A DNA stretch of 64,000 nt from Nectonema munidae (GCA_030549495.1 JAUIRK010001052.1:1488001-1552000); one strand, 5' to 3'. Counted from the stretch's first letter, positions 1 to 12,046 are shown. Program-made: numbers and translations. Notes: generated from the letters alone by a model not told the origin.

Positions 1-630
1 GTGTGCGATACAACCAAAAGAATTTTATCTTTTTCTGTATTACGTTGGGATACCCAATTGTATGTACCCATACAAATATGTATTATAATGATCAATTGTA
101 TTTTAGACTGATTTTTTGAGAAAGATTTGAAAGTGGCCCATACTTACTATTAGAGCCAAAAATGATCAAAGATATCATTTTGAACTGTTAAAAAATATCA
201 GGCCACTTTAATAATTTTCCACACCTTGCATACATATTTAATTTTCAGAAAAGGAAAAAGGTCTAGCAACGTAGTAGTTAATTTAAGATATACCTACACT
301 TTGCAATAAAAGAAGAGATTTCTTCATCACCATATGTATAACACATAACGTTAAATAAAGAATATGTGAAAGAAAAAGTATATTAATTGAAGTTACATAA
401 AATATTTGGTGAATAATATATATTTCATGCTAGTTAGAATATTTCAACAAAAAATCAGATTGCAAATTGCTGCTCACTAGTTCCTAATTTGAATATTTTA
501 ATGCCAAGCAGTTGCAATTTACTCAAAATTTTAAATCAATATAGAAAAAATATTATTCAAATATCATAAAACTTTTTATAATTTTAATAAGATACTTTTA
601 TTTCATTAAAAATTATTTTTTTATTTCATA
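1..630. other. AT-rich sequence, nothing recognised
   Basis: I see no supported gene, RNA or repeat here. It should lie within a downstream intron of the minus-strand BK channel gene, whose fourth coding exon is at 2941-3052. Confidence 0.5.
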
Positions 631-790
631 GGCCGTGAGTAGGGTTGGTTAGATGCTGGATTCGATAACTAAAGGTCTTGGGTTCGATACCCCATAAAGC
701 GTACTTTCCTCATAGTTCGATACAAGCGCCGTAATTGTGCCTTTTCGATGAAAACACCCCACGGTCGGTAGCTTTATCTTTATCTTTTTC
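631..790 (+). repeat. tRNA-derived SINE, copy 1
   Basis: The 5' part reads like a tRNA. It has an A-box-like GGTTGGTTAGATGC and, about 30 bp on, GGGTTCGATACCCC, which contains a perfect B box (GGTTCGANNCC). A non-tRNA tail follows (CATAGTTCGATACAAGCGCC and GTAATTGTGCCTTTTCGATG). The same tail is shared by copies at 40471-40610 (plus), 24866-25000 (minus), 12047-12155 (minus) and 2651-2712 (minus, tail only), which shows a dispersed family. It is presumably transcribed by RNA polymerase III and mobilised by a LINE; that is inference. Confidence 0.65.
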
Positions 791-1135
791 ATTAAGTGCA
801 AGAACACGAAAAGCATCATGGAATATTCATAAATGAAAGCTTTTCGGATCTCCATTGAAATAAAAACAAAAATTGAAATGTCATTCAAAAATACAAATAA
901 AAATGAATTATGAAGAATTATATCTTTGTCTTCATTTATAATCCAATTTACTGGTGGAAAATCAAAACAAATTTGTTTTCAGAATTATCAAGATTTGGAA
1001 ACAAAGTGCCTTCATTCTTACTACATAAATTGTAGGAAAAAGAATGCTTGCCAAAATTAAAGGTTATTTAATTAAATTTAGGATATTGAATGCTTTCCAA
1101 AAGTTGCCAGGCGAGATTAAGGTTAAGTATTTTAA

Positions 1136-1375
1136 GTTTTAAATTATTTCAGTTGTTTTCGTTTTGAGCTTTGACAATACGATTTTGAAAGTTAATCACA
1201 TCTATCTTATTTGTGTTCACAAACAGTCTAATATTTGACTATTAGACAACATATTAGACAAACAGTCTAATAGTTTTAAATTATTTCAGTTGTTTTCATT
1301 TTGAGCTTTGACAATACGATTTTGAAAGTTAATCACATCTATCTTATTTGTGTTCACAAACAGTCTAATATTTGA
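1136..1375. repeat. Tandem duplication of a 103 bp unit
   Basis: A 103 bp segment at 1136-1238 is repeated at 1273-1375 (period 137 bp). I see one mismatch between copies (GTTTTCG versus GTTTTCA), so the duplication looks recent. It lies inside the antisense reverse transcriptase fragment at 1136-1510 and duplicates its C-terminal end. Confidence 0.85.
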
Positions 1376-1510
1376 GAAGGACTGTTCATTAGCATGAAGT
1401 AAAATGTCAGAATTAGCAGTTGTCTCAGCAAACAATACAATGTCATAAGTGTAGTTAACATCAAGGATTTTTTGAACTGAATATTTAAAACTTCTAGCTT
1501 TCTGCAGGGT
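1136..1510 (-). pseudogene. Reverse transcriptase fragment of a non-LTR element
   Basis: Read on the minus strand from about 1510, one frame gives a short uninterrupted peptide with VNYTYDIVLFAETTANSD. This resembles the reverse transcriptase catalytic block, in which YADDI/V is followed by LFAET, with the first D replaced (YTYD). It continues with LFVNTNKIDVINFQ, like the following RT block, and then hits a stop. About 80-100 residues remain of a normal RT. The altered catalytic motif and truncation make it dead. The clade cannot be called from so little sequence. Confidence 0.5.
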
Positions 1511-1566
1511 AAATCCAAGATTCGTCAGGGGATATTGGTGTTTTCAGTACGTAGTCTATAGTTAAA

Positions 1567-2276
1567 ATGAACAGAAATAATATGAAAGTATCTCCTTATA
1601 GTACGCCTGATTCAATGCTGAAGAAATCTGTATCTCCACCTGAGGAATGTACAAAGGATTTCGACAATTGGGTGATAGCAAAGACAAAATATGAAGATTT
1701 TTCGAAAAACTGCATCCACAAAAGGATCCACACTGTTTGGTGTGCATTTTTTGATAGCGGAATCATTGTACCAATTTCTTCAAAAATGATGCCATTCTGT
1801 TACCGTTACAGACGAGCAATACCATCCTATGATAACCAACTTTTTATGTCCTGAATTGAATGATATGGATGCCAAAGATTGGTGGTTCTAGCAGGACCGC
1901 ACCACATTCCACACACAGCCACTGCAACAATAGCTTTATTGGTCAAATGGACACCACGATCGTGCGAATTGATTCCTCTACATTTCTTTCTTTGGGAGCA
2001 TCTCAAAAATAAGGTCTATGCCAACAATAATTCAACAGCTCAAGGATGAGATAAGAAGGCATATTGGTGAGATCGAGGAGCAACTATGCAGAGATATTTT
2101 GACCATGGAATGGAGGTGTGTCGCCGAAGCATTGGCCGATATTTCGTTGATATTATTTTTCACACATAATTGCCATGACCCCATACATGATCCATAAGAG
2201 AAAAAAATAATTTTCACCAATAACACTGATTTATTTACTGCTAACTTTGATCCGTCTTAATGAAACACTCTGTATA
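1567..2276 (+). mobile_element. Mariner transposon relic, C-terminal half
   Basis: Several frames together rebuild the C-terminal half of a mariner-family transposase. In order they give HTVWCAFFDSGII (about 1728-1768), VTVTDEQYHPMITNF then LCPELNDMDAKDWWF and a stop (about 1798-1890), PRSCELIPLHFFLWEHLKNK (about 1957-2015, the W-PRS-DL-P-DFFLWG block) and the VCRRSIGRY-DIIFHT C-terminus before 2170. At least two frameshifts and a TAG inside the WWFQQDGA-like block break it. The 3' end, near AATGAAACACTCTGTATA at 2259-2276, looks like a mariner inverted terminus. The 5' half is missing or unrecognisable. Confidence 0.75.
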
Positions 2277-2280
2277 TCTC

Positions 2281-2650
2281 AACTTTCAGAGTTGCAAAAA
2301 TCACTACTCAAAAAGCCATCACGTTCCATCACCACGAAATAGACATAAGGAACACTCTTGATTATCCTCATAAATCCCAAATATGCATGAAACAGTTTGT
2401 GACCTCTAAATGCAGATTGTGCACATGATGGGTGACAAAATTGTACTTGTCAGGAAAACAGGAAATCAACAATCATTCACTGTGCTATTGGTGCCAAGTT
2501 AAAGCCAAAACGAAAAAAACTGTTCTAAAGTAGAATTTATCACGAGCGAGAAGGCATGGATGGATAAAGACGCTATGTTTATTGATTTTCTAAAATTTTG
2601 AACTTTCGTTTTGGAGTATACAAATTTAGAGAGAACCGTTGAATTCGCCG
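2281..2650. other. Intronic sequence, nothing recognised
   Basis: No coding or repeat signal supported. I looked here on the minus strand for the next BK channel exon, which should begin with LRFLRALRLM-like residues, and did not find it. Confidence 0.5.
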
Positions 2651-2712
2651 AGATTGTAAGCGCCTCGTGTCGAACTATGAGCAAAGAAGATTTGATCCTC
2701 GATTCGAAATAG
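2651..2712 (-). repeat. tRNA-derived SINE fragment, copy 5
   Basis: The minus strand reads GCTCATAGTTCGACACGAGG preceded by a decayed B-box region (CGAATCGAGGATCAAATC). It matches the tail of the SINE copies at 631-790 and 12047-12155. Confidence 0.45.
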
Positions 2713-2940
2713 AGAAAGGACTGTTAACTTTAGTCTTTTATTGTAGTAAAAAATTTAGTGCTGATTAATTTACTAAATAAATCTCCCTTATTTTACTGCA
2801 TCTAGTCTTGAAAGGGAGAAGAGCGATATAAAATAAATATATTTGGTGTGCAAAACGAATAAAAGACATCTCTGTGAGCAAGATTTCATAGAGCATGAGT
2901 AAGAGCAAGTTGGTTTTGAGTTTGATAGAAAAGAGTTTAC

Positions 2941-3052
2941 CTATCCAGCTTCTATTCAAGTAAATTGCGACGAAAGAGGGAGGAATGGTGAAGTAGTCGA
3001 CAAATGAGTTCAACTCGAACAAAAACCAAAACTTATCATTTGCTGCAATAAA
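2941..3052 (-). CDS. slo: BK channel (Slo1), coding exon 4: S2-S3 region
   Basis: Minus-strand exon between TTTTTAG (acceptor, ending at 3053) and GTAAAC (donor, starting at 2940). It encodes 37 residues, [20 protein letters not shown] through [17 protein letters not shown], plus one base of a glycine codon (phase 1). [15 protein letters not shown] is diagnostic for Slo1 channels: it is the S3 segment that follows the S2-S3 linker of the voltage sensor. Phase 0 entry matches the phase 0 donor of exon 3. The following exons, carrying S4 to the pore and the RCK domains, are not found at lower coordinates, so the gene leaves the window on the left. Confidence 0.93.
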
Positions 3053-4678
3053 CTAAAAATAAAATGCAAGTTAAAGTAAAAAGAAAATACTCTTTTGCTT
3101 TTAAAGGCGAGTGACTCCTCTCCCGTTATAACAAACTTTTTGTTGAACGAGTACCGTTTTATTGATCTAACCAATCGATGGAGATGCGGCTTAATTTTAT
3201 TTAAAGCAAAACTTGTTAACATTAGACAAAAGGGAAACTAGGTGTAGAAATGAGCGTTATTGCAATAAAAAGATACATTGAAATACATTCATTTATAAGA
3301 ACAATTCAATCAAACATATTTTGGAAGAACTGAAATTGACCGGTAATATAAAATAGTGCAACTTTAAAGTATTGGAAGAGAGAAAGAATAAGAGAGATAA
3401 TTTTCAAAGCAAGAATTCTTCTGTTTCAGTCAAATGACAATAAATGAAACTAATCAAGACCGAATTTTAAGCATATTCCAAATGAAAATGTTTTTTGAAT
3501 TAAAAATTTTTAATCAGGTATCATAAAAGAGCAATAAGAATCTTATCTCTCTCTCTACTAATAAATTTGATTAAGAAGTTTTCTCAAACTAGTATTTGAT
3601 AATAAATGAAAATATAAAAATATTTAATTCATCAGCAAATTGGGGACAGACTTTTTTTAAAGAGAGTATTTTGTATATACTTTGTGATTTTTATTGAAAA
3701 AATATTTACTAAATATTAATTTCAAAGTATCTAAATGTACAACATTATTCAGAATTTTAAAGACAAAAATTGATTAAAGTTTTGGATAATAAAAAATGTA
3801 GAAATAAATGTTTTTTTGATAAATTTTATTATTGACGGTCATCAAAATTTTTTTGTTACATATCCAATAATTTATTTTAATTTGAGTTTTACCAACGCGC
3901 ATTTTATGAACGATATGAACGTATTTCATACTTTTATCATACTTTTCATTGACATTTAATTTTTTCTTAAGTGTTAGAGGACATTTTCTTTTTTCTTAAG
4001 ACACAACAAATTTTATAAAAAATGTTTCAAAGGACTTTAAAACTTAAATTATGGTAACTTAAATTTTATTTTCTTGTTCAATGACTACCTTTTTTACACA
4101 GATATATTTTTGTCCCAATATGGTTTCTTTTTTCATATTACACACTTGCATACACAGTGAGATACTAGTTGCATATAAGTTATAAACAAGACACGACTAC
4201 TATTTATCTACAGAGCAGGGTATCAATCAATAATGGTTAATTGCTGCACAAAAAATCGTATGAACGGTTATACAAAAACATAAACGAAAAACAAGCATAA
4301 TAACTAAATTCGTATTTTGATGAGTCGCCTTTGAAGGGAAATCGCAATAAAACTATTGGTAGTGCATAAAAATAAAGTTTTGACTTGGGTGAGATCTCAT
4401 TTCAGGAGTATCGTATCCAAGAGGGCCCACTCTATTTAAAAATGCATATATTTAAAAATCCCGCAAAACATTGCGAAAAATTGAGAAGAAAAATCAATCG
4501 GAAAATAATAATTATGAAGTTTTTGAAATATTGGTGCAGCAATTCATTGTTGGTAAGAATGAAAACGATTGAAAAGGTGCAATAAACATTCTCAATACTT
4601 GATTTTTGTATGAAAAAGTTGATTGGGGAGAAAGGCGAGAGCGCCCGTAAAAGAAGATGAAAGAAGCACTAAAATTAC
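3053..4678 (-). other. BK channel intron 3
   Basis: A 1.6 kb intron bounded by GTAATT (after exon 3) and TTTTTAG (before exon 4). It is very AT-rich, with a short CT run near 3545. I see no element or gene in it. Confidence 0.75.
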
Positions 4679-4775
4679 CCTAATGATGAAATACACCATG
4701 AAGAAGAGATTACAAGCGAGATCAACTTGTTGCGTAGTGCTGCTGTACCATTCTTTGCAGCTTTCAACGGCATCA
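4679..4775 (-). CDS. slo: BK channel (Slo1), coding exon 3: end of S1 loop to S2
   Basis: Minus-strand 97 bp exon after the acceptor CTACTTTTAG and before the donor GTAATT. Its first base completes the codon AA|T left by exon 2 (phase 2). The 32 complete codons read DAVESCKEWYSSTTQQVDLA then CNLFFMVYFIIR. The Q-Q-(V/I)DLA-N-FFMVYF-IR block matches the Slo1 S2 segment very closely and ends at the expected splice position before FIAA. The exon is separated from exon 2 by about 7.5 kb and from exon 4 by 1.6 kb. Confidence 0.93.
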
Positions 4776-5164
4776 CTAAAAGTAGAGAAGTATAATTCAG
4801 GCTTTTTTATTTGAAATCGAAACATAGAAGCACTGGGGAGGAGAGAGTCCTAATCATTGAAATACGTAGCCCGTGTGCATGTTTTGAGTGTCAGAGGAAA
4901 AGTACAAGAGTTGTACCATTCTAACTTTTACATTAGAATCACTTATAGCAGCCAATAGAAATGAAGCACAATTCTTAAAATCAAACGTTGAAATACTTTC
5001 CATCTGGCTATTCTCTTCCATGCCTATTTCTCTCTTCTGCAGATAATACTGAGGATGAGTGGTATAGCAGGGGACCACATTCTAGAAATTAAAAACTGCC
5101 TATGTACTCAATTTTAAGCCCCATTTGCAAGTAGTTATAGAAAATTTTTTAACATTTTGTCAAT

Positions 5165-5310
5165 GTTACTTAATTAGTTAGTTAATTAGTTCTTAGTTAT
5201 TAAGTTAGTTAGTTTGTTTGTTTGTTTGTTAGTTGGCCATTTCGTAAGTTAGCTATTTAATTGGTTGCTTAGTTATTTATTTATTTAGTTTATTTGTTAG
5301 TTCTTTGACA
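5165..5310. repeat. TTAGT/TTTG-rich degenerate short tandem repeat
   Basis: Imperfect repeats of TTAGT, AATTAGTTAG, TTTG and TTAT run for about 145 bp, for example GTTAGTTAGTTTGTTTGTTT near 5201. It is low-complexity sequence with no coding potential. Confidence 0.7.
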
Positions 5311-5415
5311 TCCCATTTTTATGTTTAATTTTAAATAAATTTTAATAAATAGTGCGCTAGTTGCACTACTTCGTCGAGTTGGTAGTCTGGGAGTTGATTT
5401 GTTTGCGAGTTGACT

Positions 5416-5554
5416 TTAACCCATTTACGACCAATGTTCCTATTTTGGAACATAAGTAATTTCATCTTCGTCTGCTTTTTTCAGTGACTTTGAATATAAA
5501 TCGTCTGCGTTTTTTTTAGATATCGTCTGCTTTGCTTGGTCTTAAATGGGTTAA
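5416..5554. mobile_element. piggyBac-like MITE, family 1
   Basis: A 131 bp element flanked on both sides by TTAA (5416-5419 and 5551-5554). The termini CCCATTTACGACCA and the inverse TTGGTCTTAAATGGG form an imperfect inverted repeat starting with CCC. TTAA target sites with CCC/GGG ends are the hallmark of piggyBac-type elements. Three CGTCTGC heptamers lie inside (near 5469, 5501 and 5524). A second copy in opposite orientation lies at 15968-16108. Confidence 0.85.
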
Positions 5555-6600
5555 ACCAGATCATTTTGAAAATCGATGGCAAAATTTGCATAGAAAAAGG
5601 GAAATTAGTGTTGCGTGGTTTTGATGAATCAAATAGATTCATAAAAGTTACTAGACGAAAAAGAATGAAAAAAGCTTCTTTATGCTAACTTGAGTTGCAC
5701 ATGATGAATTTCATAGATCTAAACATCACAGAAAACAGAATAGATGATTAAATTTTACTTATCCAATTTAATCAATCAAAAATGTAACTTTGTGGTCGTC
5801 TGAACAAATATAGATTTCAGCTGAGTACTTTAAATTTGCATGATTAATCTTTTGCAACAATTGCAGAGTGATGTTTGAATTTCCCTGAAATTTAATTAAC
5901 TTTTAAGCTTATCTATGTTTAATTTAATTCAATAAGATTCGAATCATTACATCAACATCTTCCTCTTCTTCAAATTGATCATAAAATGAGTGAGTGATGA
6001 CGATCAAATGTACAAAACGAAGTTTCACTTTTATTCTTTCCCGATAACATCGACGCGTATTTAATTGAAAGAAAATGTTACACTCAACAGCATGCGAATA
6101 GATAACCATTTCAGCATGTTGCCATTTCAGTTGTTTCCGGTTAAAGTTAGGCTGTAGCGAAACTCGCTTTTTTCGCACTTAATCCAAGTTCTCGCCCGCT
6201 AATTTCGCTCTAAAGCGATTCCACGACGTTTGTTTCCTTCAACAAATATGGCTAAAATAATATGCTTATAACGAGTATTCGAAATGTGTAGTATTTATTT
6301 TCGCAATCGAAGTGTTGTCACTATAGAATTTTTTCTTCCCAATCTCTTTTAGATTATAAAAAAATAGTCCCCTGTAAACAAAGGAATGAATAAAGGCCAC
6401 TAGGAAAATAACGACCCAAAAATCGGGCAATATAAAAACCAAAAATTGAGTAGATATAAAAACCTAAAAATGACGCAATTTTTGAAGACAACCAAAATTT
6501 TACTATGTTAAGATAGAAATATTGTAATATATGTTTGGCTTATTTTAAGTAATAAAATACTGTTCAAATGACTTTTTATTTAAAATTGTATTATAATAGT

Positions 6601-8830
6601 ATTCTTCTTCTTCGGTTACACCTTATCCCTAAGTTTGGTTTTGGTGACATTGATCCTAAGTCTCCATTTTATTTTATCTTGTGAATCACTTTCCTTTAGA
6701 CCAATTTTCTACAGTTTTTCTCTCAACCCATCTCTCCATCTATTTATAAGGTCGACCTCATTTTCTTTTCCACATAACAGATGTTCCATTATTTTACACA
6801 TAGCATCATTTTTCTCTTTTCTCTTGACATGACCATATCAGCGAATTTTGCTTCTTACTATCACACTTAATACACTGATTTTAACGGAACTATTTTGTCT
6901 TATCACTTCTTTTCTAGTTTTGTCTTTTGATGACAGTCTGAGCATCTTTCTCAACATACTCATTCCAGTAGTTGAAATCTTTCTTTAATATTTTTTCTTC
7001 AAACTCCAACATTCAAATCCATATGTCATCACAGGTTTAAAGATTTTTGTATAAACAAACTTTGGGCTTCATCTTAATTTGCATGAGCCAAGATAAACGT
7101 TTTTTACTTCTTTTAGTTCTTTTCCATGAATATCCTTTATTTTATAGCATTTCATTTCCGCTTCTGCTGCAGACCAAGGTTTTGGTCTTTTCATAATTCC
7201 TTTTCAATCCTACTTTTTCTAAATATTTTTGCCATAACGCAAGTGTATTTTGTAGTTCTTCTGCATTGCTAGCGATTATTACAGGATCATTTTCAAAAAG
7301 TAATTCCGGCAACTCTTAGTTCTTCAGATGACACATCTATTACTACAGCAAATAGAAGTGGACCTAAAACCGATCCTTGGTGTAGTCCAGCCCTGATCTC
7401 GAATTCTCTAGAAAATTCATTCGTTGTCCTAACAATTGTTTTACTTTCTTCATACATTTTCATTATCATTCTGACAATTTTTCCGTTACCCCTCTTTTTT
7501 GCAAACAAAAATAAACTACATCTCTTGGAATTCCATCATATGCTTTTTCAAGATCTACAAATCCACATAACACTGACGAATTTCGTTCAATCTTTTTTTC
7601 TACAAGTTTTCTCACAATAAAAATTGCATATACTGTGCTTTTTCCTGGCATGAATCCAAATTGCTTAGACTCTATTTTCACCATTTTATGTAATTGTTTT
7701 CCAGTATTTTTCAAAGAGTTTAATGTAATGTTCTAGCAACTTTATTTAACAGTAATTTCCACAATCTAAAACATTTCCTTTTTTATATATTGGTACTATC
7801 AATCTCCGTTTGAAATCATTTGGTATCCGTTCTTTGGACCATATCATGTTCAGTAATTTTGTCATACACTTTATGCAGATTTCACCTCCCGCATACCTTA
7901 TTTGGTTCTTCCCAAGACCTTTTCCCTAACACCAATCAGAGTTTGCTTTATTTTTTTTCATAAAGTCTCCACATTGTATATTAAATTTTGATTTTTAATA
8001 TTTTTTTTTAAATTTCGCTTTAACTTCAGGGTATTCCAGTTTCCGTGTCCTATGTCTTTTGATTTTGATCATTTTTCGCTTTTGAGTTTTGTCTACTCTA
8101 CGAAGCACTACCATTCGGTGTTGATTTACAATTTCGCTAATAATTATCAATTTGCAATCTTTTACGTTTTTGATTTCTCTCTGCTTTATCAGCATATAAT
8201 CAATTTAAGTTTTCTTTCCTCCGCTAGTTTAAATTATAAGGTGTTCTCTTTTTTCCTATATTGCAAACATAAACTTCTATTTGTGTGCCATATCTAAGAT
8301 TTTTTCTCCTTTTTCATTTCTTTTTTCCATAACCATGTCCTCCATGCACAAACCAGTAGCCGCCACATTGTTTTCCTACATGAGCAATTAAATCAGCTTC
8401 AAATATCAAATTTTCATTTTTACTTCATTTCATCAATGAAGTCTTCGAAATCCGAAATAAAAGTCTCTTTCTCTCCTTTACAACTTGTTTGAGATGCGTA
8501 CGCCAATACAATCCATATTATTTCGTAGTTTGATTGCAATTAATCTGTCTTTATTTCTCCTAACTTATAAAACAGTTTCTTTGTTCCTTCCTGAAATAAT
8601 AATTCTTACCCCATTCTTTTATTTATTTCGTCAGCATAAAAAAAGTTTATAACCTACGCCGATTTTTCTTGTTGCTTTACTTCCCCATTTCGTCTCTTAT
8701 ACACTGAGTATATCAATTTTCTTTTTCCATTTTTTCTGCAATCTCGTTTCCCTTCTATTTCATTCCCACGTTCCTAATCTGTTTTTTCCTCCTTTTAAAA
8801 CTTCCAGATAAAGATTTTCTTTCAAGCTTT
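6601..8830 (-). pseudogene. Dead non-LTR retrotransposon (endonuclease plus reverse transcriptase)
   Basis: Read on the minus strand from about 8830 to 6601. Endonuclease remnants come first: a RDEMGK stretch, IVLAYASQTSCKGEKETF and AHVGKQCGGYWFVHGGHGYG (a GDxNxHVG-like block with its core changed), then LIKQREIKNVKDCKLI and NQHRMVVLRR (the end of the endonuclease, which normally has a QHR/DHR motif). The reverse transcriptase follows: QFGFMPGKSTVYAIFIVRKL, VDLEKAYDGIPRDVVYF (motif A) and GLHQGSVLGPLLFAVVIDV. The YADD position reads FEND (LLFENDPVIIASNAEEL, near 7285). The C-terminus has RSKIRWYGHVKRKERK. The 3' end carries GAAGAAGAAG near 6605. Stops and frameshifts occur throughout. The EN-RT layout and the VHGGHG block suggest an RTE-like clade, which is uncertain. 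Confidence 0.8.
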
Positions 8831-11694
8831 TTCAATCGACTTTAATCATCTTCTACTTTCTAGTTTCTTTTCTACGGTTATTCTTAGTTTTCCTACCATC
8901 CTTTTTGTAGGCATATTGGGGCGCCCAAAGAGAATCTTGGGCTGTACCCTGCCCATAATTGGTTCGAATAATGGCATATATATAAAGCATATTTTTACCA
9001 GTCGGATGCTTTTCCTGTTGCTAAACATATTTAATTAAAGTTTGGGAACTTTTAGCCTATACTCAATGAACAGTTTAACCACAAGGCAGTGGAAATTTAA
9101 GATCAGGGTTATTTTCTCCTAAAAAATTCCTATCCAAAGTTAACGAACAAGTTCTACCCGAATAATATTGAAAATATAATAGACTGATTTTATTCAAATC
9201 ATTAATTTTTCAACATTTTAACCATACAGTTTACAGGAGAAAAATTGTAAAAAATAATAATTTGTAATTCAATGAAAAATACCTTTAGTAATCAGGCATT
9301 CACTTATTTATATATTTTAAAATTTTATTCACTAATTAAAGTTATGTTTCTATTTACTAAACTTTTTAAAAATTTATTTCATGATTTTTTTTAGAAATAA
9401 TAGAATATGAAAAAACAAACATTTTATTTTGAGAAATTTATTTTTATTTTGAGAAATTAAATTTTGATTTCGTCATAACAAACTAAGAATAGTTTAATAT
9501 AAAACTAAAAAATTAATTAAAAAACCAATTAATTTAACATGTACTAATTAGCTCCAAAATTATTTAATTGAGGTACAGTTTTTTAGATACCAAATACTTA
9601 ACTAAAGGGTATAAAGAAGAGAGTGAATTTAACGTTAAGGTTGAAATCGTATAACCTATTCTTTAATATAAAATTTCGCATATAAAAGTGGTAAAAGGAC
9701 CATATGTTCACTTGGGAATGAAATATTGTTTACTTTATTCTTATCAATATATATCAGGGGTCCTCAAAATTTTAAGTCGTCTACCCCTCCATAGATTATT
9801 TGCACTACCCTCGATTTCCAAACAAGTTTAATTAAAATAAAAGACTAAGCAATTATCGCTCTCCAATACATTTAAAGTTTATCTAAGTATACTTGAAGAG
9901 GAGTCAATAAGAAAATATTTATGACAGCTTAATCAGTGGAATATTTAGCGATGATCTTTTATAGATAAAATGTGAAAATCTCAATTCTAATCATGATTTT
10001 CATTCAATTGGACAAAAAAGGAGAAATACTTATTTTATTAGTGAAATATAGGAAAGCTTTATAAACTAAACTAAGATTATTATTATATCAATATAGAAAT
10101 TGTAATTTTCTTCAAATATTCCAATTTTACATTCTAAAAATAAAATAGTGTACTTCATAACCCTTATTAGCGCACTTCAATACATATGTTGATTTTCGTA
10201 GTTTTTTAAACTTAAGATTAAAATACTTGTTGCAAAAATAACCCTATTGAACATGAATTGAAATAAAGTAAGCTCAACATTCATCTGTCAACATTAATTA
10301 AGATAAAAATCCTATTGAAAACTACAAGTTTAGTTAAAGAATTTATGCAATTAGTGATAACATGATATATGATATAATCAGTTTTGTTGCTATTATGAAA
10401 TTGTTTATTGATTCTTCTATAACTACTTCCTGCGTCTGAGAAATTGATGTGAATGATAGATATCGTCTTTCCTGAAATTTTCCTATCATTCTATTACATT
10501 TGGAGCTCTTTTAGTTCATCTTTTTTCATGAGTGCGTTTCTTATGGAATTTTTTATACAAATCTCATTATAATTGATTATTGTATTTTGGCGATAAATTT
10601 TTTCACATATTCTATGCTTCATCTAATGAAATTTTATTAAAAAACTAAATATATAGTTGGGTGGATTTTTCATCTAACTTTTTATTGGGCTTAAAGGAGA
10701 TAAAATAAAGGTTAAAGTTTTCTCAAAAATAAAATTTAAGACGGCCAAATTTCCTACTTTAACATTTAGAAATGTTAAAATGTTAAAATGTTCTTCCTCC
10801 ATATAACAATATCCGCAAATGTTAAATAACTTATTTTATACTACTATTAAAATTATGGCATTTTTATATAGGATTTAAAAAAAAAAGATTTTGCAAATTC
10901 TCACTGGATAAAATTAAGTTGTAATATTATAAAAAGTAGTATTTATTTTTATTAAATATAAAGTTCAATTACTATCTAAAAAGGAATAAGTAGTAATAAT
11001 ATTATTTTACTTAAATATAGATAAAATTGCTACCAAAAATTGCAAATTAATTGTACATTTTACTTTTTTCAACCATTACTAGATACTATATATACCTTGA
11101 TAATTTTGCCCATATTAATAGTTTAAATTATTATTAATTCATTTTAATTTAATTATTGTATTTAGATGGCGTTAATATGCGCATTTCATTATATTTTAAT
11201 AAATTCATGAAAAAAAATTATCTCACAATGTCCTATAACTATTTATTAATTAAAATTAAAAAAACTATATACCTTTTATTCAATAAAACTTATTCGTGCT
11301 CAATCATTCTTCATCTGAAATTCACATCTAAAACATTTTTATCCGGGGGACCTTTTTTTGGGAAACACGAAATAAAGAACCGCTGAAATTATGAAAAATT
11401 AATATTTACCTGTTCAAAGAAACTACTGATTGTAAAAATTAGCCACTCTAGGCCTTGAAATTAGTAAAATATACTTTTAAGTTGTTTAAAAAAGTATATA
11501 AAAATTGTAAGATTTAAGGTTCAAGTATTGAAAAACTTTTTGAGGTAGAAATAAAATGTAGTAAATTTAATACAACTTTATTAATTTTACTACTAAAATT
11601 AGGCATAGTACTTTAGTAACACTTTATAAAGTAGTAGCTACTACATTTTTCCCAGTGCTTGAAAAGATTTGTTTATATTTTATTATAATATATA

Positions 11695-11823
11695 TTAACC
11701 CTTTGAGGACAAGAATTTTGAAGACTAATCGTCTGCTTTATTTTTCAACGCAATTTTGTATATCTAAAGCAGGCGACTCCATTTCTTGCGACACTGGTGT
11801 CCCACCGGTCCTCAAAGGGTTAA
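11695..11823. mobile_element. piggyBac-like MITE, family 2
   Basis: Both ends are TTAA (11695-11698 and 11820-11823). The inverted termini CCCTTTGAGGAC and GTCCTCAAAGGG are perfect over 12 bp. Inside are CGTCTGC and its near-inverse GCAGGCG, echoing the CGTCTGC heptamers of the family at 5416 and 15968, although the termini differ. It lies in BK channel intron 2. Confidence 0.88.
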
Positions 11824-12046
11824 ATGAATATAAAGGAGAAACATTATTCTTGATTATAAAAGTTTAAATATTTAAGCAGATATACATCGTATTATTATTG
11901 ACTTGATTAAAAAAATAGGGCTTTGAAAAGTTTTAAGAATACGGTTTATTCGAGATTATTTCGGTAGAAAGTCACACATTCTCTTATAAAGTGCTAAAGG
12001 ATTTAGTACGATACTATTCTACTCAATATTTCATATTAATTCTGTT

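Noticed and set aside
649-888. 79-codon minus-strand open frame
   Set aside because: It runs through the SINE copy at 631-790 and has no similarity to a protein family that I know.
2499-2684. Minus-strand open frame as the next BK channel exon
   Set aside because: Its residues do not match the S4 region (LRFLRALRLM-like) expected after exon 4, and no phase 1 acceptor fits.
9757-9960. hAT element starting CAGGGGTCCTCAAA in BK intron 2
   Set aside because: Only one terminus is seen; there is no partner, transposase or duplication.
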